This document shows, one piece after another, positions 58,145 to 64,000 of a stretch of 64,000 nt of DNA. Position 1 is the stretch's first letter; the number at the start of each line of letters is the position of its first letter. The position numbers and the translations under genes were made by a program. The DNA comes from Bin87 sp965243255 (GTDB taxonomy: Bacteria; Chloroflexota; Dehalococcoidia; Lucifugimonadales; UBA3495): the NCBI GenBank assembly GCA_965243255.1, contig CBDEUH010000004.1:682001-746000 (forward strand). The letters run 5' to 3'. The notes under the pieces were generated by a model. That model did no database searches. It had not been told where the DNA came from and saw nothing but the letters and a program-made list of their open reading frames with translations.

Positions 58145-59160
58145 TTACCGACCTCTTTGGACGTTCCCTCCGCGACCTGCGGATATCGGTTACCGACCGA
58201 TGCAACTTCCGCTGTCCGTACTGCATGCCGGCCGAAATCTTCGGCGAGGCGTACCAGTTCCTGCCCAAGGACGAAATTCTCACCTTCGAGGAAATCGCCC
58301 GCCTCGCCGGGCTGTTCGTGCAGCTGGGCGTCGATAAGCTACGCATCACCGGCGGCGAACCGCTGCTGCGGGTTGACCTGCCGAAGCTCATCGGCCAGTT
58401 GGCTGCCATCCCGGGCGCCGACGACATCACCCTCACCACCAACGGGTATCTGCTGGCCCAGCAGGCCCACCAGCTGGGCGACGCCGGTCTGGGCCGCATC
58501 ACGGTGAGCCTGGACACGCTGGACGATGAGATATTCAAGCGGATGAATGGCCGGGGCTTTGGCACTCGCCGAGTCCTGGACGGGATCAAGCGGGCCGCCG
58601 ACGCCGGGTTGACTCCGGTCAAGATTAACGCCGTGGTGCAGAAAGGCGTCAACGATCACACCATCGTTGACCTGGCCCGGCATTTCAAGGGCACGGGGCA
58701 CATCGTCCGTTTCATCGAGTACATGGACGTGGGCAACCGCAACGGCTGGAAGCTGGATGAGGTTGTGCCGGCGTCGGAGATTGTGGCCCGTATTGACGCC
58801 GAGATGCCGCTGGAACCCGCAGATGCCAACTACGTCGGGGAGGTTGCCCGACGCTGGCGCTACCGGGATGGCGACGGCGAGATCGGCGTAATCGCATCGG
58901 TAACGCAACCTTTCTGCGCGGACTGCACCCGGGCCCGGTTGTCCACCGACGGACGGCTCTATACCTGCCTCTTCGCCACGGATGGGGTTGACCTGCGCGG
59001 GCCGATGCGGGACGGCGCGACGGACGCCGAGCTGCTGGAAATTATCACCGGCATCTGGAGCGTGCGCCAGGACCGGTACTCTGAAATCCGCACCGAAATC
59101 ACCGCCGGCGAAAGCGGTGAAGGCCGCCCCAAAGTCGAGATGTACCAGATTGGAGGGTAA
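58141..59160 (+). CDS. moaA: GTP 3',8-cyclase MoaA
   Basis: A radical-SAM enzyme that turns GTP into 3',8-cH2GTP, the first step of molybdopterin synthesis. 339 residues: TDRCNFRCPYCMP gives the SAM [4Fe-4S] CxxxCxxC motif, GGEPLLR follows, and the C-terminal cluster site is CADCTRARLSTDGRLYTC. The usual Gly-Gly C-terminus is present (YQIGG). moaC follows 10 bases after its stop. Confidence 0.95.
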   Translation: MITDLFGRSLRDLRISVTDRCNFRCPYCMPAEIFGEAYQFLPKDEILTFEEIARLAGLFVQLGVDKLRITGGEPLLRVDLPKLIGQLAAIPGADDITLTTNGYLLAQQAHQLGDAGLGRITVSLDTLDDEIFKRMNGRGFGTRRVLDGIKRAADAGLTPVKINAVVQKGVNDHTIVDLARHFKGTGHIVRFIEYMDVGNRNGWKLDEVVPASEIVARIDAEMPLEPADANYVGEVARRWRYRDGDGEIGVIASVTQPFCADCTRARLSTDGRLYTCLFATDGVDLRGPMRDGATDAELLEIITGIWSVRQDRYSEIRTEITAGESGEGRPKVEMYQIGG

Positions 59161-59170
59161 CGTCCCAGCC

Positions 59171-59680
59171 ATGACCGCCGAGAACCCTGCCAAACCCGCC
59201 GATCAGTTGACGCACCTGGCCGAGGACGGCAGCGCGCGCATGGTGGACGTGGGCTGGAAGCCGGTAACCGACCGCATGGCCCAGGCGGCCGGCCATGTGG
59301 TGATGCAGCCGGAGACGCTGGCCTTAATCCGGGACGGGCTGATGAAGAAGGGGGACGTGCTGACCATCGCGCAGTTGGCCGGCATCATGGGGGCAAAGCG
59401 CACGTCGGAACTGATTCCGCTGTGCCATCCGCTGCCGTTGAACAAGGTGGACGTTGAGCTGGAGCTGGACGAAGGCGGCAGCCGGGTCAACATCGTGGCC
59501 ACCGCCACCACCTCTGGCAAGACCGGCGTGGAGATGGAAGCCTTGACCGCCGTCAGCGTGGCGGCGCTGACCATCTACGATATGTGCAAGGCGGTGGACC
59601 GGGCGGTGCAGATTGACGGTGTGCGGCTGTTGCGCAAGACGGGCGGGCAGTCGGGGGATGTTGATCTCACGGGCGATTAG
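59171..59680 (+). CDS. moaC: Cyclic pyranopterin monophosphate synthase MoaC
   Basis: Converts the MoaA product to cyclic pyranopterin monophosphate. 169 residues with ARMVDVGWKP, MGAKRTSELIPLCHPLPL (active-site region) and GKTGVEMEALTAVSVAALTIYDMCKA. The open frame upstream (58982) is the moaA sequence in another frame; ATG 59171 is the start. It overlaps the convergent unknown gene by 4 bases. Confidence 0.95.
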   Translation: MTAENPAKPADQLTHLAEDGSARMVDVGWKPVTDRMAQAAGHVVMQPETLALIRDGLMKKGDVLTIAQLAGIMGAKRTSELIPLCHPLPLNKVDVELELDEGGSRVNIVATATTSGKTGVEMEALTAVSVAALTIYDMCKAVDRAVQIDGVRLLRKTGGQSGDVDLTGD

Positions 59681-60042
59681 CCCCCGCGCCGGCGTAGTTC
59701 CTCCGAGAGGGCGCGGATTGCGGCAGCCAGGTACACCAGGTACTCCTCGGCGGTGACGTCGTCGAGGGGTTTGAACTCCTCAACCTGGTCAACCTCCAGG
59801 ACGCCGACGACGCCGGGAATGGCCGCTACGTCCAACTCGGCGATCATGCCATCGGGAGTTACGACGACGCAGCCGCGGTCGGTGCGGGGCGCGAGGGCCG
59901 GTTCCAGCTCCACGGCCTGGATGGTGCTCATGCCCAGGAAGGCGGGAAAGGGGTCCAGGCGAGCGCACAGTTCGGCGAGGGCGGTTTCGAGCCTGGCGAT
60001 GGACTCGGCGAGGAGGTCGTCAACTGTGGTTGGGGTGGTCAT
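59677..60042 (-). CDS. Hypothetical protein convergent with moaC
   Basis: A 121-residue protein of unknown family. The first 40 residues are an amphipathic helix rich in Ala, Glu and Leu; the middle has CVVVTPDGMIAELD and VVGVLEVDQVEEFKPLDD, suggesting small beta strands; the C-terminus is a helix rich in Arg and Glu. No membrane segment or metal motif. The codon pattern resembles the neighbours. ATG 60042 is chosen over 60078, which adds an unsupported basic stretch. Confidence 0.6.
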   Translation of the reverse strand: MTTPTTVDDLLAESIARLETALAELCARLDPFPAFLGMSTIQAVELEPALAPRTDRGCVVVTPDGMIAELDVAAIPGVVGVLEVDQVEEFKPLDDVTAEEYLVYLAAAIRALSEELRRRGG

Positions 60043-60071
60043 CTGAAGGCGGTTCGGCGGGCGGCTCGCAA

Positions 60072-60101
60072 TTGACAATCCGGCGACCCGCCGATTACCA
60101 T
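60072..60101 (+). promoter_or_regulatory. Promoter for the tRNA gene
   Basis: TTGACA (60072-60077), 18 bases, TACCAT (60096-60101), about 50 bases before the mature tRNA start. Confidence 0.6.
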
Positions 60102-60148
60102 ATTCGGGTGCACGGCAGCAGCGGCGACTGGCCCGGGCCGTGCCGGTG

Positions 60149-60223
60149 GGCGACGTAGCTCAGTGGCAGAGCGGGCGCTTCATAAGCGCTAGGTCGTTGG
60201 TTCGAATCCATCCGTCGCCACCA
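60149..60223 (+). tRNA. tRNA with CAU anticodon (elongator Met or Ile2)
   Basis: Cloverleaf: acceptor GGCGACG/CGTCGCC (7 bp), D stem GCTC/GAGC, anticodon stem GGCGC/GCGCT with loop TTCATAA (anticodon CAT), variable AGGTC, T loop TTCGAAT, discriminator A and an encoded CCA. The first pair is G-C, so it is not a typical bacterial initiator. The T stem (GTTGG/CCATC) has one T-T mismatch. Anticodon CAU could also be read as isoleucine AUA after lysidine modification. Confidence 0.95.
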
Positions 60224-60252
60224 TGCGAAGGCATCGGGTTTCTGCGAAAAAT

Positions 60253-60280
60253 CAGGGGGCAGGTTTCAGACCCGCCCCTG
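60253..60280. terminator. Hairpin after the tRNA gene
   Basis: An imperfect member of the GGGGCGGGT palindrome family (left arm CAGGGGGCAGGT, right arm ACCCGCCCCTG, 5-base loop) between the tRNA and the convergent PAC2 gene. Confidence 0.6.
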
Positions 60281-60298
60281 CAATCATGTCCGGCGCCG

Positions 60299-61210
60299 TC
60301 AGCTTTGCCGGTCATCGAATTCCTCGCCGAGTTCGCTGAGGAACTGCTCGATTTCGGGAGATAGCTCCACCGCTTCGCCGGCGGCATCGTTCTCGCTGGA
60401 CTCCACGGTCTCGGCCTCGTTGGAGTCGTAGTAGTCCTCCATCTGCTTGATGAGGCTTTGCAGGTCGGAGTTGCGTTCCACGGCGGAGTTCAGTTCGCGG
60501 TATTGGCGCTGGCCGCGCCGCACGGGGGCCAGGTCTTCGGGGATATCGGCGTACACCGAGGAGATGGCTTCAATCATCCGGGCGGTGCCGTTGAAGTCCT
60601 CGTCCAACTGGACGTACTGGGGCAGATGGACCATGAAGTTGATGGATTCGACGCCCAGGCGGTCGATGCCGTCGGATACCAGGTTCATAATGGTGGTCGG
60701 GCCCTGGTAGGTGCTCCGCCGGAGTTTGAGGTTGGGGACGGGACGAATCTGTTCGACCGTGCCCAGTGAGCCGGTCACCAGCAGCGGGCGGGTGTGGGGG
60801 ACGGTATCGTACATGGCGCCGACGCGGCAGTAGCGCTTGACGCCGAAGGTTTCGACGACTTCCAGGATGGAGTCGGTGTAGGCTTCGCTGTTGGCGTGGG
60901 GTTCGCGCAGGTGCAGGAACAGGAAGTCCGGCCCGTTTTCGGTGGTGGCGTAGCGGATGATGCTGTTGGGGATGCGCACCCGACGCTCGTTGTCCACCAG
61001 CCGCATACTGGGCCGGTAGCGGGTGAAGTCGAAAAACTCGCCCGGGCGTTTCAGGCGGCCCAGCTCCTTGGAACCGAGGTATCGCTCCAGCCGGTTCAGG
61101 GTCAGGGTGCCTACGCTGCCCACGTCCACCCACGGACGAATCATTGCGAAAACGTGGGGGTCCCGCAGGTCGGGCAACGGTTCTTGGATGTCAAATGCGC
61201 CAATCATCAT
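60299..61210 (-). CDS. PAC2-family protein
   Basis: A 303-residue protein of the PAC2 (proteasome-assembly-chaperone) family common in Actinobacteria and Chloroflexota. Marks are the N-terminal MIRPWVDVGSVGTLTLNRLE, the FLFLHLREPHA region, RVGAMYDTVPHTRPLLVTGS and STYQGPTTIMNLVSDG. The C-terminus (after about 240) is acidic. Eukaryotic PAC2 helps build 20S proteasomes; bacterial function is not known, and no proteasome genes are in this window. Confidence 0.85.
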   Translation of the reverse strand: MMIGAFDIQEPLPDLRDPHVFAMIRPWVDVGSVGTLTLNRLERYLGSKELGRLKRPGEFFDFTRYRPSMRLVDNERRVRIPNSIIRYATTENGPDFLFLHLREPHANSEAYTDSILEVVETFGVKRYCRVGAMYDTVPHTRPLLVTGSLGTVEQIRPVPNLKLRRSTYQGPTTIMNLVSDGIDRLGVESINFMVHLPQYVQLDEDFNGTARMIEAISSVYADIPEDLAPVRRGQRQYRELNSAVERNSDLQSLIKQMEDYYDSNEAETVESSENDAAGEAVELSPEIEQFLSELGEEFDDRQS

Positions 61211-61265
61211 AATTGACTATCTTGCCAGACGAGGGCCGGCAATTCAAGACGGGGAAGAGTGCAAG

Positions 61266-62054
61266 TCAGCAGGATAGCTGGAGTGGGTCGGGGCGCTTGG
61301 TGCGGAAGGTTTTTTCCAGGGCGCGGCGCCAGAGAGGGGACAGGGTGATGCGGCTTTGGCTGACGGAGTTATGCCGGTCCCACAGGTCGGCGTGGCAGGG
61401 ACAGCGTATAGGGGGACTGCCGAGGTCGTACCAGCCATGGGGGTCGGGTTCGGCGGCCAGGGGCGCGTCGAAGAGGTTGAAGCGGCTGCGGATTTCGGCG
61501 TAGTTGGGCAAGGTGAGGATGTCGCGGGCGGAATGGAGGTCGGGCAGTAGGGGACGGTCGGGCTTGCGGAGCCAGAGCTTGTGGTAGTGGACGGGTTTGG
61601 GTTGGCCGTTGATGAAGGCGGCGACGGCGGTGAGCATGGCGGCAACGCGGCGGCGCAGCCGTCGGAGGGTGATGGCGGTTCGGGCGCTGGATTCCGGCCG
61701 GGGCGGGAATGAAGGTGAGGGGCGTCCTTCGACAGGCTCAGGACGAGCGGGTGGTGCAGGGGGATGGTGAGCGGGGGGTGAGGCCAGGCGTTGAGGGAAG
61801 GAGTAGGTTTGCCGGAAGGTTTTGAGATGGCTGCGGCTGAGGCGCCCGGCAGCTACGGAGAGCTGAAGGGCGTACTCCAGCCGGCGGCGGCTGTTGTGTT
61901 TGAAGCCGTTGTGTACGGCCAGGGCGGTGGCCGCGTGGGAGGCGGCGCGGGACAGGGCCTGGGCGGCCTGGGCTGCGTCATCGTGGGACATGGCCCGGTC
62001 GGCGCGCTGAAGGAACTCGGTGGCTTTGGCCTGGTGGTATGGGACGGCGCCCAT
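61266..62054 (-). CDS. Hypothetical protein with an in-frame dispersed repeat
   Basis: A 262-residue ORF in two parts. The N-terminal 85 residues are alpha-helical (KATEFLQRADRAM, AASHAATALAVHNGF, LEYALQLSVAAG), in a pattern slightly like HEPN domains. A Pro-rich linker contains PARPEPVEGR, which is the translation of a dispersed DNA repeat inserted in frame. The C-terminal half has LRRLRRRVAAML, a PVHYHKLWLRKPD segment and CPCHADLWDRH. No known family is recognised; the ORF could be decaying, since the insertion may have disrupted the domain. Start at ATG 62054. Confidence 0.6.
   Translation of the reverse strand: MGAVPYHQAKATEFLQRADRAMSHDDAAQAAQALSRAASHAATALAVHNGFKHNSRRRLEYALQLSVAAGRLSRSHLKTFRQTYSFPQRLASPPAHHPPAPPARPEPVEGRPSPSFPPRPESSARTAITLRRLRRRVAAMLTAVAAFINGQPKPVHYHKLWLRKPDRPLLPDLHSARDILTLPNYAEIRSRFNLFDAPLAAEPDPHGWYDLGSPPIRCPCHADLWDRHNSVSQSRITLSPLWRRALEKTFRTKRPDPLQLSC
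61723..61750. repeat. CCTTCGACAGGCTCAGGAC dispersed repeat (in an ORF)
   Basis: The unit GTCCTTCGACAGGCTCAGGAC (arms GTCCT/AGGAC), followed by GAGCGG, matches a short repeat widespread in bacterial genomes. It reads as PARPEPVEGR inside the 61266-62054 ORF. A diverged second copy lies at 62237-62263. Confidence 0.75.
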
Positions 62055-62645
62055 GGTAGTGAAGGCTCCTTGACAGGGGTTAGGGTTTTTTCATGGATTC
62101 ACGGAATGGAGGGGATTGTGGGTTGTTCGGTTGGTTGGTGGCAGGGTCGATGAGGTTCAGGATGTCGGCGCTACGGCCAGAGAGCGTGGGCTGCGATGTT
62201 GCGTCCTAGAATCCCGCGTGCTGACCGGGGCCGGCTATCCTTCGACAAGCTGGGGATGAGCGGCTAAAGCGGCCCTCGCGGAGCGGTGGTGACACCCACC
62301 GTACTGGTCTATGCCATGCCGGTTAATAGGGCGGCCTCAGGCGATAGCCAGCGTTGCATGGAATCCGACTGATGGTTGACCGTGTTGACCTGAACCTCGA
62401 TGACCCTGGTTGTGGCGTGGTTGGATGAAGATGACGTCATCGGTCGGGCGTTGGGCCTTGTACTTCGGCTTTTGGCCTGACGTTGGGTACAGCATAGGGA
62501 ACAGATGTACTGTTATACAAGGGGCCGGTGTCAGTAAAAAGGTTGAAACGATGGGGCGGTTAACCTAGAATGTGGGGCGGATTGATCCAGAAATTCGCTT
62601 ACCGCTCTGGCGCGCTTGCGCCGCTTACCATTGGGAGGCACCGGT
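62055..62645. other. Intergenic region with a second diverged repeat copy
   Basis: About 590 bases with no supported gene. It holds a diverged copy of the CCTTCGACA repeat at 62237-62263 (arms ATCC/GGAT) and a ribosome-binding site for the next gene. The middle has stops in all frames at short spacing. I see no tRNA, terminator or long ORF. It looks like degraded sequence. Confidence 0.5.
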
Positions 62646-63845
62646 ATGGCCATTACCACTTTCGACAGCCTGTACGCCGGCCACGTTGACATGGATAACG
62701 TTGGTTACGCTGGCACCGCGGTGAACGACCGCACCTTCTCAGACGAATACCTGGCCACCGCCTTCGACAAGGGCGTGGCCATCGCGCAGTGCCTGGACCG
62801 CAACGGCTATGACAGCTTCTGGATGGCGGAGCACCACTTCCAGCCTGAGGGCTACGAGTGCATCCCCAACCTGCTGATGTTCATCGTCCACCTGGCCCAC
62901 GTTACGGAACGGCTGCGCTTCGGCTGCGGCTTCAACATCGCGCCGATGTGGCATCCGCTGCGACTGGCCGAGGACTTCGCCATGGCCGACTGGCTGACCA
63001 ACGGGCGGGTCATCTTCGGCGTCGGTCGGGGCTACCACACTCGAGAGGTGGAGGTTTTTGGCTCTCCGCTGATGGACCAGCCGGCCAACCGGGACCTCTT
63101 TGAAGAACAGGTTGAGGTGCTGTTCAAGGCCTTCCACGAGCGTTCCTTCTCCCACCAGGGCACGCATTACAACTTCCCGCCCCAGGTTCCCTACCGGGGC
63201 TATGAGCTGCAGGAGCTGACGCTGGTGCCGCGCCCCAAGAACCTGCCGGTGGAGTGCTGGCAGCCCATCCAGGGCGGCACCGGTCGCGCCCTGGAGTTCA
63301 TGGCGAAAATGGGCATCAAGGGCGTCATCGGCGGCGGTTCCTCCGAGGGCGGGGCGATGGACGGCATCATGCACGGCTATCGGGACGCTCTGCGGCGTCA
63401 CGGCAAGCCCGACGCCGAGCTGGGCGAGGACCTGGCCGTCGGCTTCCACTTCCAGATCGCGCCCACCGTTGAAGAGGCGGCGCGCCAAGCGGCGGGCTAC
63501 TACGAGGAGAACCTCAAGATGTTCGGCCCGCTGCGGCTTACGCGGGGCTTGACCGAGCAGCAAATCCTCGACATTAGCAACCCCAAGGTCGCCCCCAACG
63601 CTGGGCTGCCCACCATCGGCGACGCCATCGAAAACGGCAGCGTCCTGGCCGGCCCGCCGGAACGGATTATCGAACAGCTGAAGGGCGTTGAAGAGCGCTA
63701 TCCGGGTCTGAGTCGGGTGCAGGTCGGGCAGCCGGTGGGGACGCCGCAGTCGGTCATACTGGAGCAGCTGCAGTGGTTCGCCGAAGAGGTGATGCCCGCC
63801 TTCAAGGACACCAAGGTTGAAGCGGTGGCCGTCGCTGACAACTAA
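62646..63845 (+). CDS. LLM-class flavin-dependent oxidoreductase (luciferase-like)
   Basis: A 399-residue luciferase-like monooxygenase with a TIM-barrel fold. Marks: NGYDSFWMAEHHFQPEGYECIPN near the N-terminus with the AEHH motif, RLRFGCGFNIAPMWHPLRLAEDFAMADWLTNGRVIFGVGRGYH (flavin region), and WQPIQGGTGRALEFMAKMGIKGVIGGG. It differs from the F420-type LLM gene at 17156 and is closer to FMN-dependent alkanal-monooxygenase-like proteins. GGGAGG lies upstream of ATG 62646. A VOC gene follows 76 bases downstream. Confidence 0.88.
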   Translation: MAITTFDSLYAGHVDMDNVGYAGTAVNDRTFSDEYLATAFDKGVAIAQCLDRNGYDSFWMAEHHFQPEGYECIPNLLMFIVHLAHVTERLRFGCGFNIAPMWHPLRLAEDFAMADWLTNGRVIFGVGRGYHTREVEVFGSPLMDQPANRDLFEEQVEVLFKAFHERSFSHQGTHYNFPPQVPYRGYELQELTLVPRPKNLPVECWQPIQGGTGRALEFMAKMGIKGVIGGGSSEGGAMDGIMHGYRDALRRHGKPDAELGEDLAVGFHFQIAPTVEEAARQAAGYYEENLKMFGPLRLTRGLTEQQILDISNPKVAPNAGLPTIGDAIENGSVLAGPPERIIEQLKGVEERYPGLSRVQVGQPVGTPQSVILEQLQWFAEEVMPAFKDTKVEAVAVADN

Positions 63846-63921
63846 TTGATGACGGGCGCAAGGGGACCCAGGCCGGGTCGTATGATACGCTGGAATGGCA
63901 AATCATACCCGGAGGTTTCCG

Positions 63922-64000
63922 ATGCCTGAAATTACCCAATACGCTCCCGGCACGCCGTCGTGGGCCGACCTGCTGGCCCGCGATGGACAGGCGGCCAAAG
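63922..64000 (+). CDS. VOC-family (glyoxalase-like) protein, 5' end only
   Basis: The first 26 codons of a gene running off the window. ATG 63922 is preceded by CCCGGAGG. The start, with GTPSWADLLARDGQAAK, is typical of vicinal-oxygen-chelate proteins of the glyoxalase/Cfp30B type, where the first metal-bearing beta-alpha module begins this way. No further judgement is possible. Confidence 0.65.
   Translation, partial: MPEITQYAPGTPSWADLLARDGQAAK

Overview
The window is a dense, high-GC bacterial chromosome segment with genes on both strands and very short intergenic gaps. Gene content suggests Chloroflexota, most likely a Dehalococcoidia/SAR202-type lineage. The pointers are two DUF3105 proteins, F420/LLM flavin oxidoreductases, a CaiB/BaiF CoA transferase, a thiolase plus HMG-CoA-synthase-like/OB-fold pair, a monomeric isocitrate dehydrogenase, a complex I cluster without NuoEFG, and a soluble-type SdhAB plus CCG-domain protein. 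This assignment is an inference; the window has no rRNA gene. Many promoters have an extended -10 (TGnTATAAT), and at least two genes (purF and the S41 protease) look leaderless.

Layout. 0-6 kb (+): purine genes purE, a HAD phosphatase, purB, purC, two DUF3105 proteins, purS. 5.9-10.1 kb: thioredoxin-like and glutaredoxin genes, an ABM monooxygenase, a GSA-type aminotransferase and an MFS exporter. 10.2-12.1 kb (-): minC-minD-minE. 12.2-14.8 kb (-): HMG-CoA-synthase-like/OB-fold fusion and thiolase. 14.9-17.2 kb (+): S41 lipoprotein protease, smpB, gamma-carbonic-anhydrase-like protein. 17.2-19.8 kb: LLM oxidoreductase, SprT-like protease, and an unrecognised protein with two HYHYGP repeats. 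19.9-25.3 kb (-): purF, purM, purH, an RNase H-like exonuclease, an SDR. 25.4-29 kb (-): the conserved rpmH-rnpA-yidD-yidC-jag cluster, interrupted by a beta-propeller lipoprotein. 29.1-31.1 kb: a small membrane protein and a gamma-glutamyltransferase. 31.2-34.0 kb: a CfrBI-like restriction-modification pair with an odd intergenic stretch (63-bp tandem repeats, an outward promoter, a possible 24-aa ORF). 34.1-38.7 kb (+): icd, mdh and a second GSA-type aminotransferase.

38.8-55.2 kb (-) is one long, closely packed block that may be a single respiratory operon: nuoA-B-C-D-H-I-J-K, a DUF2007-like gene, nuoL-M-N, NAD kinase, two NUDIX hydrolases, sdhA, sdhB and a CCG-domain protein. It starts at a strong promoter (55.24 kb) and ends at a bidirectional hairpin (38.77 kb). 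With icd and mdh next to it, this region covers much of TCA-cycle electron delivery to quinone and of NAD(P) handling.

55.3-64 kb: alpha/beta hydrolase, CaiB/BaiF CoA transferase, the rdgB-moaA-moaC cluster, an unknown protein, a CAU-anticodon tRNA, a PAC2 protein, an ORF interrupted in frame by a dispersed repeat, an LLM oxidoreductase and the start of a VOC protein. Four families of short dispersed repeats recur between genes.
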